From Mesorhizobium sp. ORS 3359 (GTDB lineage: Bacteria; Pseudomonadota; Alphaproteobacteria; Rhizobiales; Rhizobiaceae), in contig CCNC01000068.1 of assembly GCA_000824845.1 (NCBI GenBank), positions 144,753 to 208,752 of the forward strand: a stretch of 64,000 bases of DNA, in the 5' to 3' direction. Both the position numbers and the translations under genes were made by a program. The notes below the pieces were generated by a model. It searched no databases. It was not told where the DNA came from and worked only from the letters and a program-made list of their open reading frames with translations. This document shows, in pieces, positions 34,256 to 44,369 of the stretch (the stretch's first letter is position 1; every line of letters starts with the position of its first letter).

Positions 34256-35899
34256 ATGATCGACGACGAGCCGGAAAGCGAACGCGTCTCCGCGCTGGCG
34301 CCGTTCCGCCACGGCATATTCCGCGCCGTCTGGGCGGCCAGCCTGGTGTCGAATTTCGGCGGCCTCATCCAGGGCGTGGGCGCCGCCTGGATGATGACCA
34401 CGATCGCCACCTCGTCCTACCAGGTGGCGCTGGTCCAGGCCTCGACCACCTTGCCGATCATGCTGTTCGCGCTGGTCGCCGGCGCCATCGCCGACAGCTT
34501 CAACCGCCGCAAGGTGATGCTGGTGGCGCAGACCTTCATGCTGGTCGTCTCGGCGCTGCTCACCTTGTTCACCTGGCAAGGCTGGATGACGCCCTGGACG
34601 CTGCTGGCCTTCACCTTCCTGATCGACAGCGGCACGGCGCTGAACAGCCCGTCATGGCAGGCCTCGGTCGGCGACATGGTGCCGCGCGCCAAGGTGCCGG
34701 CGGCGGTCGCGCTCAATTCGCTCGGCTTCAACATCACCCGCAGCGTCGGCCCGGCCATCGGCGGCGTCATCGTCGCCGCCGCGGGTGCCGCGGCCGCTTT
34801 CGCCGCCAACGCCGTCAGCTATATCGGCCTGATCGTCGTGCTCGCCCGCTGGAAGCCGGCGCTGCCCGAGCAGACCCTGCCGCGCGAGTCGCTCGGCGCG
34901 GCGATGGGTGCCGGCCTGCGCTATGTCGCGATGTCGCCCAACATCGCCAAGGTGCTGGCGCGCGGTTCGGCCTTCGGCTTCAGCGCCGGCGCGGTGCTCG
35001 CGCTTCTTCCGCTGGTGGCGCGCGACGTCGTCAAGGGCGATGCGCTGACCTACGGCATCATGCTCGGCGCCTTCGGCATCGGCGCGGTCGGCGGCGCGCT
35101 GATCAGTGTGCGATTGCGGCAGCTGCTCTCCAGCGAGGTGATGGTGCGCATGGCGTTTGCCGGCTTCGCGCTCTGCGCCCTCAACGCCGCGGTCAGCCAC
35201 AATGGCTGGCAGACATCAGCGGGCCTGCTCATCGGCGGCGCCTGCTGGGTGATCGCGCTCTCGCATTTCAACGTCACGGTGCAGATGTCGACGCCGCGAT
35301 GGGTGGTCGGCCGCGTGCTGTCGATCTACCAGACGGCGACCTTCGGTGGCATCGCTCTGGGCAGCTGGATCTGGGGCGTCGTCGCCGACGCGCATGGCGC
35401 CGAAACCGCGCTGATCGCGGCGGCGGTCGCCATGCTTGCCGGCGCGGCCATCGGCTTTGTCTTGCCGTTGCCGAAGCAGACTGTCCTGAACCTCGATCCG
35501 CTCAACCGCTTCAAGGAGCCGACGCTGTCGCTCGACCTCAAGCCGCGCAGCGGCCCGATCGCCGTCATGATCGAGTACATCATCCGCGAGGACGACGTGC
35601 CGGAATTCCTGGCGACCATGGCCGAGCGCGGCCGCATCCGCCGTCGCGACGGCGCCCGCAACTGGACGCTCGCGCGGGATCTCGAAAACCCGTCGGTGTG
35701 GATCGAGCACTACCACACGCCGACCTGGGTCGAGTATATCCGCCACAACCGCCGCGCCACCCATGCCGATGCCGTGGTTGGCGAACGCCTCCGCGCGCTG
35801 CACAGCGGTGAGAACCCGCCGCGCGTGCGCCGCATGATCGAGCGCCCGACCACCGCAGGCACGACGCTTGTCTCGCCCAAGGGCCCGATCGATCACTGA
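34256..35899 (+). CDS. MFS_3-type exporter with a C-terminal cytoplasmic domain
   Basis: 547 residues from the ATG at 34256 (GAAGG upstream); a longer start at 34196 has no ribosome binding site. About eleven or twelve membrane helices span residues ~18-415, beginning FRAVWAASLVSNFGGLIQGV with a DSFNRRKVML loop 2 motif. The last ~120 residues are soluble (VMIEYIIREDDVPEFLATMA, WIEHYHTPTWVEYIRHNRRA) and resemble a small ABM-like ferredoxin fold. This matches the MFS_3 'secretion effector' family. Substrate unknown. It follows the asnB-like gene by 150 nt. Confidence 0.85.
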   Translation: MIDDEPESERVSALAPFRHGIFRAVWAASLVSNFGGLIQGVGAAWMMTTIATSSYQVALVQASTTLPIMLFALVAGAIADSFNRRKVMLVAQTFMLVVSALLTLFTWQGWMTPWTLLAFTFLIDSGTALNSPSWQASVGDMVPRAKVPAAVALNSLGFNITRSVGPAIGGVIVAAAGAAAAFAANAVSYIGLIVVLARWKPALPEQTLPRESLGAAMGAGLRYVAMSPNIAKVLARGSAFGFSAGAVLALLPLVARDVVKGDALTYGIMLGAFGIGAVGGALISVRLRQLLSSEVMVRMAFAGFALCALNAAVSHNGWQTSAGLLIGGACWVIALSHFNVTVQMSTPRWVVGRVLSIYQTATFGGIALGSWIWGVVADAHGAETALIAAAVAMLAGAAIGFVLPLPKQTVLNLDPLNRFKEPTLSLDLKPRSGPIAVMIEYIIREDDVPEFLATMAERGRIRRRDGARNWTLARDLENPSVWIEHYHTPTWVEYIRHNRRATHADAVVGERLRALHSGENPPRVRRMIERPTTAGTTLVSPKGPIDH

Positions 35900-35911
35900 T
35901 CTTCTGGCCGA

Positions 35912-37297
35912 TCAATGGCCGGTGATGCTGTCGGCAAGAGCGGCCAGCCTTGACGTGTGGCCGAGCCCCGCCGCCTCGCGCTGATCGGCGATGCGGTAGA
36001 GCTGGTACATCGAATGCACGCCCAACCAGCGGAACGGCTCCGGCTCCCAGGGCCGCACCTTGCGGTTAACCCAGGGCAGCCGCGTGAGTTCGGTATCCTG
36101 GCCGAGCACCAGATCGGTCAGCGTGCGCCCCGATAGATTTGAGCTCGACACGCCGAGCCCGACATAGCCGCCGGCCCAGCCGATGCGCGTCGCCGGGTCG
36201 AGCCCCACCGTCGTGCACCAGTCGCGCGGCACGCCGAGCACGCCGCACCAGGCGTGGTCGATGCGGCACCCCGCGGTCTGCGGCAACAGCGTGGTCAGGA
36301 TCATGTGCAGCTGGTCGATCGTTGCCTGCTGCGTCTGGCCGTTGATGTCGGTGCGCGAGCCGTAGCGGTAGGGCACGCCGCGCCCGCCCATAGTGATACG
36401 GCCCTCGCGCGTGCGCTGGGCATAGCAATAGGCATGCGCGGCATTGCCGAGCAGCTCGTGCCCCTCCCAACCGATCTTGCGCCAAAGCTCTTCCGACAGC
36501 GGTTCGGTGACGATCTGCGCGCTGTTGAGCGCCAGCCAGGTCCGCCCTTCCCCCGGGATGCCAGCCGTGAACCCTTCCGTGGCGCGGATGATGGTTTCGG
36601 CCCGCACAGTGCCGCGGTCCGTGGCCACGATGCCCTTGGCAATGGCGGTGACCGTTGTCTTCTCATAGATGGAAACGCCGAGACGCTCGACCGCCGCTGC
36701 CAGCCCGCGCACCAGCTTGGCCGGCTGCACGCGCGCCTGGCCGCGGATGACGAAGCCGCCCATGACATTGCGGATGTTGATGCGCGCCCGTGTCGCCTCG
36801 GCGTCAAGCAGTTCGATCCGCTCGGGATCGGCATCCCAGGAACGGGTCGTCTCGCATTCCTCGCGCACGCGCTCCAGCTGCGCCGGATTGGTGGCGACCG
36901 TCAGATTGTCGACACGGCGGATATCGGCATCGATGCCCTCTTCCGTCGCCACCCGGATCACCTCGTCGACGCAGCCGGCCATCGCCTGCTGCATGGCGGT
37001 GACGCCCTGGCGCGTCGAGGTTTTCAGATACTTCTCGCGCGACCAGCCGAAACCGCCCGACAGCCAGCCGCCATTGCGCCCCGAGGCGCCGAAGCCGGCG
37101 AACTCGCGCTCGACGAGCACGATGCGCAGCGATGGCTTCGCCTTCTTCAGATAGTAGGCCGTCCACAGCCCGGTATAGCCGGCGCCGACGATCGCGACAT
37201 CCACCTCGATGTCGCCTGGCAAAGGCGAACGCGGCGCGGGGATAGCGCCCAGATCCGCATACCAGAACGAGATATCGCCGTTGCGCTTGACTTGCAT
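35912..37297 (-). CDS. FAD-dependent amine/amino-acid oxidoreductase (DAO family)
   Basis: 461 residues. The N-terminal Rossmann motif VDVAIVGAGYTGLWTAYYLK binds FAD, and FAGFGASGRNGGWLSGGFGW is the motif seen in gamma-glutamylputrescine oxidase and related DAO proteins. The C-terminal HAWCGVLGVPRDWCTTVGLD and WAGGYVGLGVSSSNLSGRTL fit the family. Substrate cannot be told from sequence. It ends 13 nt from the convergent exporter gene. Confidence 0.87.
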   Translation of the reverse strand: MQVKRNGDISFWYADLGAIPAPRSPLPGDIEVDVAIVGAGYTGLWTAYYLKKAKPSLRIVLVEREFAGFGASGRNGGWLSGGFGWSREKYLKTSTRQGVTAMQQAMAGCVDEVIRVATEEGIDADIRRVDNLTVATNPAQLERVREECETTRSWDADPERIELLDAEATRARINIRNVMGGFVIRGQARVQPAKLVRGLAAAVERLGVSIYEKTTVTAIAKGIVATDRGTVRAETIIRATEGFTAGIPGEGRTWLALNSAQIVTEPLSEELWRKIGWEGHELLGNAAHAYCYAQRTREGRITMGGRGVPYRYGSRTDINGQTQQATIDQLHMILTTLLPQTAGCRIDHAWCGVLGVPRDWCTTVGLDPATRIGWAGGYVGLGVSSSNLSGRTLTDLVLGQDTELTRLPWVNRKVRPWEPEPFRWLGVHSMYQLYRIADQREAAGLGHTSRLAALADSITGH

Positions 37298-37410
37298 GGG
37301 ATGGCTTCCAGGAGTGACGTCTTAGAGACCGGTTCGAATTCGCTCCGGCGAGTCATATGGTGGTGGTTTCGAGAACCGGAGCGGAGCGGACATTCAGGTC
37401 CGTGAGCCTG

Positions 37411-37512
37411 CGCATGACCCCGAAAATCGAAATCGATTTTCGGAAAGGATCATGCGCCAAGCAAAATTGCTGCAGCGTCCTTTGCGCGTCAAGAGGACGC
37501 GCGGTGCTGCAG
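37411..37512. repeat. Composite palindromic intergenic repeat (RIME-like)
   Basis: First palindrome: outer arms CGCATGA (37411-37417) / TCATGCG (37450-37456) and a perfect inner stem CCGAAAATCG (37420-37429) / CGATTTTCGG (37434-37443), loop AAAT. Second palindrome: CTGCAGC (37470-37476) / GCTGCAG (37506-37512) enclosing GCGCGTC (37484-37490) / GACGCGC (37496-37502). Both units resemble very common rhizobial repeats. It lies in the 293-nt spacer between the FAD enzyme start and the ClC gene end; nothing else is recognised there. Confidence 0.8.
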
Positions 37513-37590
37513 TAGCGCAGAAAACGCCATCAGAGGGCCGGCGGAGTGGATTTTCCAAACGGCCTCTTATTGGCCGGGCTGTCGTTCGGG

Positions 37591-39471
37591 TCAACCTTCG
37601 CCGGCCAGATCGCGCCGCGCCTTGTCGAGCTCCTCGGCATAGCGGCGCATCAGATGGCTTTCGGTGAGCAGGCCAAGGACGATGCGCTCATCAAAATCCT
37701 CTACCACCGCCAGTTCTTCGGCGCCGGTGCGCTGGAACGTCTCGGCCGCGGTCTGGACATTCATCGAGGGCACCAGCACGGCGTCCTTGAACTGGGCCAG
37801 CGCGCTCACCGGCGTATCGCCGTCGGAACGATCGCTGTGCAGTTCCGGCACCAGCAGCATGCCGACATACTGGTCGGCCTGCTCGACGGCAATGACCCGC
37901 TGGGCGGAGCCGAGCGGGACCTCCTTGCGGAATTCGGAAAGCGTCGTCGAGGCGGGAATGGTGCGGACATCCTTGCGCATCATCGAGCCGACGGTGAGGC
38001 TGCGCATCCAGCCGACGTCATGAGCGCTGCGGATCGTCTCGCCGCGCAGATGGAAGCGCCAGGTCGAGAAGGAGTAGCCGAAGGTCTCGCGCACCAGGAT
38101 CGCCGACATGATCGAGGCCGCCAGCACCACGCCGGTGAGCGTCAGGTCCCGGGTCGATTCCAGCGCCAGGAATGTCATGGTCAGCGGACCGCCGACGACG
38201 CCGACAGCAAGCGAGGTCATGCCGACGACGGCGGCGACCGCCGGATCGACGCCCGCCGACGGCGCGGTCATCGCCATGACGCCCGCGAAGACCTTGCCGA
38301 GCAGCGCGCCCAGGAACAGCGAGGCGAAGAACAGGCCGCCGCGGAAGCCCGAGCCGAGCGAGATGGCGGAGGCCGCCAGCTTCATCACGAAGACGCTCGC
38401 CACCACCGGCAGCGCGTAATTCATGGCGAACTCGCGGTGCAACGCGCCATGGCCGCTCGAAAGCACCTGCGGCGTGACCAGCCCGAGCAGGCCGACCAAG
38501 ATGCCGCCGATGAACGGCCTGACCGACGCGTCGATCGACAACCGCACGAAGACGCGCTCGACGATGCTGACCAGATGCATGATGGCGATCGAAGCCGCGC
38601 CGCCAAGCAGGCCCAGCAACAGGAACGGCACATACTCGCTCGCGGTCAAATTCGGCAAACCTGACAGTTCCAGCGGAAACGGCACGCCGCCGAACATTTC
38701 CGCCGTCAGCGAGGCCGAGATCGCCGCCGTCATCACAGGCGCCACATTGGCGACGGAGTAGATGCCGATGACCAGCTCGAAACCATAGAAGGCGCCGGTC
38801 AGCGGCGCATCGAAAGCGGCGGCGATGGCGCCGGCCGCGCCGCAGCCGACCAGGATGCGCACATCGTTGCGGCGCAGCCGGAAGGCGCGGGCAAGCCTGG
38901 AAGCTATACCGGAGCCGATCTGCGTGTAGCCGGCTTCCAGTCCAACCGAGGCGCCGAAGCCGGAGGAAATCATCGTCTGCGCCACGATGATGAAAGTGTC
39001 GGTGAGCGACATGCGCCCGCCATAGAGCGCGTTCGCCTCGATCGGGTCGACCGGCGTGCGGAACTTGCGCTTTCTGAGCCAAATAACGGAAAGCCCGAGC
39101 AGCAGGCCGCCGATCGCCGGGAACATCGCCTGCACCGGATCGGCGAGCGAGAACATCGCCGAAAGCCGGCCGCCCGGCTGCACGTCGAACAGCAGATAGT
39201 GCATGCCTTGCACCAGCGCGCTCATGCCGGTGACCAGCGCGCCCGCGATGGCGCCGACCATGCCGGCCATCAGCACGATGACGATGCCGCGCGCCTCGAG
39301 CACGGGGATCGAGCTGATCAGCACCGCGCGAAGCCGGCGGGCGTAGACTTGTGGGTCGTTTCTGGCAGGCAACGGAACCGCTCGCCGGTATGCGGAAGAA
39401 AACAGCTGCCGTGGGTGATACGCGCGTCGGCTTTGCGTGGCAATCGCAATGCCGACCGCATGTGGCGCCAA
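37591..39471 (-). CDS. ClC-type chloride channel/antiporter with C-terminal CBS domains
   Basis: Up to 626 residues; the ATG at 39471 lacks a ribosome binding site and the real start may be up to ~40 codons further in. Membrane part ~60-455, then two CBS-like repeats (VGSMMRKDVRTIPASTTLSE; DAVLVPSMNVQTAAETFQRT). The canonical GREGP filter is replaced by GLEAGYTQIGSG, which keeps the gating Glu (~179), and the usual GSGIP segment reads VDPIEANAL. Later, GSGFRGGLFFASLFLGALLG matches the GGxFxP region. Ion selectivity may differ from classical ClC proteins. Confidence 0.85.
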   Translation of the reverse strand: MAPHAVGIAIATQSRRAYHPRQLFSSAYRRAVPLPARNDPQVYARRLRAVLISSIPVLEARGIVIVLMAGMVGAIAGALVTGMSALVQGMHYLLFDVQPGGRLSAMFSLADPVQAMFPAIGGLLLGLSVIWLRKRKFRTPVDPIEANALYGGRMSLTDTFIIVAQTMISSGFGASVGLEAGYTQIGSGIASRLARAFRLRRNDVRILVGCGAAGAIAAAFDAPLTGAFYGFELVIGIYSVANVAPVMTAAISASLTAEMFGGVPFPLELSGLPNLTASEYVPFLLLGLLGGAASIAIMHLVSIVERVFVRLSIDASVRPFIGGILVGLLGLVTPQVLSSGHGALHREFAMNYALPVVASVFVMKLAASAISLGSGFRGGLFFASLFLGALLGKVFAGVMAMTAPSAGVDPAVAAVVGMTSLAVGVVGGPLTMTFLALESTRDLTLTGVVLAASIMSAILVRETFGYSFSTWRFHLRGETIRSAHDVGWMRSLTVGSMMRKDVRTIPASTTLSEFRKEVPLGSAQRVIAVEQADQYVGMLLVPELHSDRSDGDTPVSALAQFKDAVLVPSMNVQTAAETFQRTGAEELAVVEDFDERIVLGLLTESHLMRRYAEELDKARRDLAGEG

Positions 39472-39615
39472 TTTGGCGTTGCGCGAATTAGCGTTAAGAA
39501 GGCTTCCGCCGCGACAAAGACGATAGATTTAATCAGCTGCCGGGATGGTCAGCGGGCCGCAGTCGTCCTGCGCGACGAAGATCGCCAGCAGCTCGGCCGG
39601 GAGGGCCGGCCGCTT

Positions 39616-39915
39616 TCAAGTCGGCGCACCGCCGTCTGTCTCGTAAAGTGTGAGCTTGCGATCACCGATGCCGAGTTCCGCCCAGCTCGCGCGCCATTCG
39701 GCGATATGCGCCGATTTGAAATGCGCTTCGAGCGCGGCGCGGTCGCTCCAGGCTTCGGAAACATGGATGAGCCCGGCATCCAGCACGTCCTGCGCGTAGG
39801 AATAGTGGAGGCAGCCCGGCTCGGCGCGGCTTGCCAGGATCATGCGCTGCATCGCAGGCCTTGCCCGTTCGAGCCCGTCGGCTTGCAGCCGGATCGTGCC
39901 GGTGACCAGAAGCAT
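39616..39915 (-). CDS. Antibiotic-biosynthesis-monooxygenase (ABM) domain protein
   Basis: 99 residues from the ATG at 39915, with AAGGA upstream. A single ferredoxin-like ABM domain: VTGTIRLQADGLERARPAMQ, then ASRAEPGCLHYSYAQDVLDA and IHVSEAWSDRAALEAHFKSA. Such small dimeric proteins oxidise quinol-like substrates or bind haem; the substrate is unknown. It is divergent from flhA and transcribed toward the ClC gene, 144 nt away. Confidence 0.88.
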   Translation of the reverse strand: MLLVTGTIRLQADGLERARPAMQRMILASRAEPGCLHYSYAQDVLDAGLIHVSEAWSDRAALEAHFKSAHIAEWRASWAELGIGDRKLTLYETDGGAPT

Positions 39916-39968
39916 TTGCCATCCTTTCGCAAGACCGTTGCACGGTCCCGTAGCCACTCTCCCACCTT

Positions 39969-39992
39969 CGCGCAAGCTTGGAGGGTTACGGT
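39969..39992 (+). promoter_or_regulatory. Flagellar promoter box for the flhA operon
   Basis: CGCGCAAG (39969-39976), 10 nt, then TACGGT (39987-39992), 44 nt before the flhA ATG. It sits directly after the end of the first non-flagellar block, so flhA-fliR-fliJ do not depend on the upstream fliQ transcript. Confidence 0.7.
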
Positions 39993-40036
39993 CAAGGGCC
40001 TGACCTGTGCGTGGCGGGTCTTGATTTGGGGACGAC

Positions 40037-42124
40037 ATGGCGATCAGCGAAACACTCCCGTCCGGCCTGGTGGCGAAGAACGGCCGCGACGTGTTCTTCG
40101 CGCTCGGCATCGTCGTCATCCTGGCGGTGCTGTTCCTGCCGATCCCGGCCTTCCTCATCGATATCGGGCTTGCCTTTTCGATCGCACTTTCGGTGCTGAT
40201 CCTGATGGTGGCGCTGTGGATCCAGCGGCCGCTCGACTTCTCGTCCTTCCCGACCGTGCTGCTGATCGCCACCATGCTCAGGCTGTCGCTCAACATCGCC
40301 ACCACGCGCATGATCCTGTCGCATGGCAATGAGGGCACGCATGCCGCCGGCTATGTGATCTCGGGCTTCTCGAAGCTGGTGATGTCGAGCGACTTCGTCA
40401 TCGGCCTCATCGTCTTCATGATCCTGATCGTGGTGAACTTCATCGTCATAACCAAGGGCGCCACCCGTATCGCCGAAGTCGGTGCGCGCTTTACCCTCGA
40501 CGCCATCCCCGGCAAGCAGATGTCGATCGACGCCGACCTTTCCGCCGGCATGATCGACGAGAAGACGGCGCAGCTGCGCCGCCGCGAGCTGGAGGAGGAA
40601 TCCTCCTTCTTCGGCTCGATGGACGGTGCGTCCAAATTCGTCCGCGGCGACGCCATCGCGGGCCTGATCATCACCGCCATCAACATCGTCGGCGGCATCG
40701 CCATCGGCTATCTGCGCCACGGCATGGGCCTCGGCCAGGCAGCCGACGTCTTCATCAAACTGTCGGTCGGCGACGGTCTCGTCACCCAGATCCCGGCCCT
40801 CATCGTTTCGCTCGCCGCCGGCATGCTCGTCTCGAAGGGCGGCACGCGCGGCTCGGCCAACCAGGCGGTGTTCGGCCAGCTCGGCGCGCATCCGCGCGCG
40901 CTCTATGTCGCGGCCTCGCTGCTGGTCATCCTTGGCCTGATGCCCGGCCTGCCGCTGTTCCCCTTCTTCGCGCTCGCCGGCGGCATGGCCGGCCTTGGCT
41001 ATATCATCCCGCTGCGCCACAACCGCGCGCTTGCCGCCGCCGAAGCCTTGAAGACGCAGGAGAAGGCGAACAAGGTCGAGGAGGAGAAGAACTCGGTCAA
41101 GGCGTCGCTGGTCACCGCCGAGATCGAGCTCCTGATCGGCAAGCAGCTTTCGACGAGGCTGATGGTGGCGCATCAGGAACTGGTGTTCCGGATGTCGAAG
41201 ATGCGCAAGAAATTCGCCCAGCAATATGGCTTCGTCGTGCCGGAAGTGCGCGTCGCCGACGACTTCGCCATCCCGCCGAAGAGCTACCAGATCAAGGTGC
41301 ATGGCACGGTGGTCGCCGAATACCAGATGCGGGTCGGCGAGATCATGGTGCTGCTTGGCACGCGCGGCGTGCCGGACATCCCCGGCGAGGAGATCCGCGA
41401 GCCGGCCTTCGGCATGCGCGCCTATTCGGTGCTCGAAACCTTCGCCGAGGATCTGAAGCGCGAGAACTTCACCTTCGCCGACAACATGTCGGTGCTGCTC
41501 ACGCATCTCTCCGAGGTGATCCGCAACAACCTGCCGCAGCTTCTCTCCTACAAGGACATGAAGGCGCTGCTGGAGCGGCTCGACCCCGAATACCGCAAGC
41601 TCGCCGACGAGATCTGCACCTCGCACATCTCCTACCCCGGCCTGCAGGCGGTGCTGAAGCTGCTGCTCGCCGAGCGCGTCTCGATCCGCAACCTGCACCT
41701 GATCATCGAGGCCATCGCCGAGATCGCGCCGCATGTGCGCCGCACCGAGCAGATCGTCGAGCATGTGCGCATCCGCATGGCGCAGCAGATCTGCGGCGAT
41801 CTCTCCGAGGGCGGCACGCTCAAGGTGCTGCGCCTCGGCAACCGCTGGGACCTCGCCTTCCACCAGAGCCTCAAGCGCGACGCCAAGGGCGAGGTGCGCG
41901 AGTTCGACATCGACCCGCGCCAGCTCGAGGAGTTCGGCCAGGATGCGACCAAGGCGATCCGCAAGCATCTCGAGGCCGGCGAGCGCTTCGTGCTCGTCAC
42001 CGCGCCCGACGCGCGGCCCTATGTGCGCATGATCATCGAGCGGCTGTTCACGACGCTTCCCGTGCTCAGCCATGTCGAGATCGCCAAGGGCGTCGAGATC
42101 AAGGTGCTCGGAACGATCTCGTGA
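40037..42124 (+). CDS. flhA: Flagellar export gate protein FlhA
   Basis: 695 residues. About eight membrane helices in residues ~22-310 and a large cytoplasmic domain (~350-695) that docks export chaperones. The FHIPEP signature region reads [20 protein letters not shown] with [19 protein letters not shown]. Length and domains are normal. The stop overlaps the fliR GTG (GTGA). Confidence 0.98.
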   Translation: MAISETLPSGLVAKNGRDVFFALGIVVILAVLFLPIPAFLIDIGLAFSIALSVLILMVALWIQRPLDFSSFPTVLLIATMLRLSLNIATTRMILSHGNEGTHAAGYVISGFSKLVMSSDFVIGLIVFMILIVVNFIVITKGATRIAEVGARFTLDAIPGKQMSIDADLSAGMIDEKTAQLRRRELEEESSFFGSMDGASKFVRGDAIAGLIITAINIVGGIAIGYLRHGMGLGQAADVFIKLSVGDGLVTQIPALIVSLAAGMLVSKGGTRGSANQAVFGQLGAHPRALYVAASLLVILGLMPGLPLFPFFALAGGMAGLGYIIPLRHNRALAAAEALKTQEKANKVEEEKNSVKASLVTAEIELLIGKQLSTRLMVAHQELVFRMSKMRKKFAQQYGFVVPEVRVADDFAIPPKSYQIKVHGTVVAEYQMRVGEIMVLLGTRGVPDIPGEEIREPAFGMRAYSVLETFAEDLKRENFTFADNMSVLLTHLSEVIRNNLPQLLSYKDMKALLERLDPEYRKLADEICTSHISYPGLQAVLKLLLAERVSIRNLHLIIEAIAEIAPHVRRTEQIVEHVRIRMAQQICGDLSEGGTLKVLRLGNRWDLAFHQSLKRDAKGEVREFDIDPRQLEEFGQDATKAIRKHLEAGERFVLVTAPDARPYVRMIIERLFTTLPVLSHVEIAKGVEIKVLGTIS

Positions 42125-42873
42125 ACGCGCTCTCGCAAGGCGTCGTCATCGCCGCCTTCCTCGCCTTCTGCCGCATCGGCGCCTGCTTCATGCTGATGCC
42201 TGGCCTGTCCAGCGCGCGCGTGCCGCTTCAGATCAGGCTGTTCGTCTCGGTCGCCGCGACCGGCGGCCTGCTCGCCTTCCTGTGGGACCGCATCTACCCC
42301 TTCGTCGATCCGCGTCCGCAGGTGCTCGCGCCGATGATCGTCTCCGAGTTGCTGGTCGGCGGGCTGATCGGCGCCATGACCAGGCTCTATATGGAAGCGC
42401 TGCGTTTCATGGGCTCGGCCATCGCCACGCTGATCGGCTATGGCGGCTCGGGGGGGCCTGCGATCGAGGAGCCGGAGCCGCAGGCAGCCCTTGCCGCCAT
42501 CATCTCGTTCTCGGCGCTGCTTCTGCTCTTCGTCTTCGACTTCGACCACGAGATCGTCAAGGCGCTTGTCGCCTCCTACCAGGTCGCGCCGGTCAACGTG
42601 TTTTTCAACCCGCAGGCAGCACTCGTCGACGTCACCGACACCGTGTCGGACGCCTTCTTCCTGGTCCTTCGGCTCGGCAGCCCGTTTGTCGCCTATGCCA
42701 TCCTGGTCAACCTGACGATCGGCTTCGTCAACAAGCTGACGCCGCAGATCCCGGTCTATTTCATCTCGCTGCCCTTCGTCATCGCCGGCGGCATGATCAT
42801 CTTCTATTTCGCTGTCGGCACGCTGCTGTCGCTGTTTGTCGACGGCTTCGTCGACCTCACGCTGGCGAGATAG
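42121..42873 (+). CDS. fliR: Flagellar export gate protein FliR
   Basis: 250 residues, starting with GTG that overlaps the flhA stop by 4 nt. About six membrane helices; the N-terminus [20 protein letters not shown] followed by [17 protein letters not shown] and the later [20 protein letters not shown] are typical of FliR. It completes the FliPQR-FlhAB gate together with proteins encoded elsewhere in the window. Confidence 0.97.
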   Translation: MNALSQGVVIAAFLAFCRIGACFMLMPGLSSARVPLQIRLFVSVAATGGLLAFLWDRIYPFVDPRPQVLAPMIVSELLVGGLIGAMTRLYMEALRFMGSAIATLIGYGGSGGPAIEEPEPQAALAAIISFSALLLLFVFDFDHEIVKALVASYQVAPVNVFFNPQAALVDVTDTVSDAFFLVLRLGSPFVAYAILVNLTIGFVNKLTPQIPVYFISLPFVIAGGMIIFYFAVGTLLSLFVDGFVDLTLAR

Positions 42874-42875
42874 CC

Positions 42876-43259
42876 ATGACGACGCGCAAAGACCGCCTGA
42901 AGAAACTGGTCAAGGTGCAGGAGCAGTTGAAGGCGCTGCACGAGACCCGCCATGCCGGCTTCCTCGCCGCCGCCGTCAAGGCCGAAGCCGAGGTCAAGGA
43001 ACTGATCGAGCATTTCGACACCGACAAATCGCTGGCTGGCCTCTTTCCCGCGCTCTACCACAAGCGCATCACCGACGCGCTCGGCCGCCAGAAACAGAAC
43101 CTGGAAGATGCCAGGCAGGAGGCCGCGCTGATCGCCACCGCGACGGCGCGCACTAACATGGTCGAGCGCGCCTACAAGGACGTGCGCCGCCGCGACGAAC
43201 GCGAGCGCTCCGACCGCGAGCGGCTCGACCTTATCACGCAAAAGCGGGCCGAGGAGTAG
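42876..43259 (+). CDS. fliJ: Probable FliJ-like export chaperone/ATPase stalk
   Basis: 127 residues, nearly all one long charged helical hairpin (LKKLVKVQEQLKALHETRHA; RRDERERSDRERLDLITQKR). FliJ is a small coiled-coil protein that sits in the FliI ring and couples it to FlhA. Size, helical character and place 2 nt after fliR support the call; sequence alone is weak, as is usual for FliJ. Confidence 0.62.
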   Translation: MTTRKDRLKKLVKVQEQLKALHETRHAGFLAAAVKAEAEVKELIEHFDTDKSLAGLFPALYHKRITDALGRQKQNLEDARQEAALIATATARTNMVERAYKDVRRRDERERSDRERLDLITQKRAEE

Positions 43260-43453
43260 CTCAGTAATAACCCGAAGATGACTGACGGACGACACCACGA
43301 CCACTTTTTGCCCCTCATCCAGGCCGTACAATGCACTGCCTGCGTTTGCTGAAAGCGGACTTAATGCAGCGAGGAGTTGGGTGCCTTCAGGCCGTACGTC
43401 ACCCCTCGCGAAGCGATCCCAGAGTACCGGGCAGACCCCCCACTCCGCGCGGT
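43260..43453. other. Spacer between fliJ-like and AraC genes, left edge of second non-flagellar block
   Basis: No gene was found. CAGGCCGTAC occurs twice as a direct repeat (43320-43329 and 43388-43397). No terminator-like hairpin, tRNA or transposase remnant was recognised. Confidence 0.4.
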
Positions 43454-44335
43454 CTAATTCGGAATGTCGCGAATGGGTGGCTTACCGAAAAGGCGTCGGT
43501 ACTCCCGGCTGAACTGCGAAGGGCTCTGGTAGCCCACAGCGTAGCCGGCGGTTCCGACATCAAGGCGTTCCGCCAGCATCAGCCGGCGCGCCTCGGTTAG
43601 GCGCAGCCGTTTCTGATACTGCATCGGAGTCATTGCGGTGGCGCTCTTGAAGAGGTGGTGCAGCGACGACACGCTCATCCCAACCCGTCTCGCCAACTCC
43701 TCGATGCGCAGCGGCTGAGCGAAGTTGCCACGCAGCCATTCGATGGCGCGGGCGATTCGATTGTCGGGCGTGCCCGCCATGGCGATCTGAAGCAACCGAG
43801 CGCCCATTGGACCAGTGAGAAGACGAAAGTGGATTTCGCGCTCGATGACCGGCGCCAAAACGGAAATGTCGGCCGGACTATCGAGCAAGCGAAGGTAGCG
43901 AAGGGATGCGTCCAGCAAATCCTGCGAAGCTTCATTGACCGCCAGGCCATAAGCGGACTTCGACGTCGGCAGGGGCTGCATCCGGGCCAGCAGTTCCCTG
44001 ACGCAATCGGGATTGACAGCCATGCCGAAGCCGAGGTGCGGCTCGCCGGCTGACGCCTCGACGACACGCGAGACGACGGGCAGATCGAACGAGACGACCA
44101 GATAGTCGCCGACACCGTAGGTGTGCGTGACGGCGCCCAAAGTCACGCTCTTGCTGCCTCGAATGACGAACGCAAAGCATGGCCATTGCGACAGGTATAC
44201 CGGTTCGGTCGGCGCGGAGCGGCGGCTGAGGTACAGGCCGGCGACCGTTGACGCCAAGTCGCCATCCCGAGGCAAATGGCGCTCCACGATATCTGCCATG
44301 TCAGCGTAGGTTTCGGACGGCGGGCGATGCGGCAT
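43454..44335 (-). CDS. AraC-family transcription regulator
   Basis: About 293 residues from ATG 44335; an in-frame GTG at 44377 would add 14. The N-terminal half is an AraC_N cupin-like sensor (VYLSQWPCFAFVIRGSKSVT, VGDYLVVSFDLPVVSRVVEA). The C-terminal ~100 residues are the double helix-turn-helix: EELARRVGMSVSSLHHLFKS, YQKRLRLTEARRLMLAERLD and VGYQSPSQFSREYRRLFGKP. It is divergent from the SDR gene at 44502 and probably regulates it. Confidence 0.92.
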   Translation of the reverse strand: MPHRPPSETYADMADIVERHLPRDGDLASTVAGLYLSRRSAPTEPVYLSQWPCFAFVIRGSKSVTLGAVTHTYGVGDYLVVSFDLPVVSRVVEASAGEPHLGFGMAVNPDCVRELLARMQPLPTSKSAYGLAVNEASQDLLDASLRYLRLLDSPADISVLAPVIEREIHFRLLTGPMGARLLQIAMAGTPDNRIARAIEWLRGNFAQPLRIEELARRVGMSVSSLHHLFKSATAMTPMQYQKRLRLTEARRLMLAERLDVGTAGYAVGYQSPSQFSREYRRLFGKPPIRDIPN

Positions 44336-44369
44336 CTGGCGGCTCACGTTCCAGAGGTCCCTAACACAA

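Noticed and set aside
34168..35811. 547-codon frame overlapping the MFS exporter in another register
   Set aside because: Low-complexity Arg/Gly/Ala-rich translation with no membrane pattern; the exporter frame has the transporter motifs and start signal.
43260..43453. Possible tRNA or integration site at the left edge of the second non-flagellar block
   Set aside because: No cloverleaf, no integrase gene and no matching direct repeat was found at the other edge (48743-48994); the two CAGGCCGTAC copies are both on the same side.
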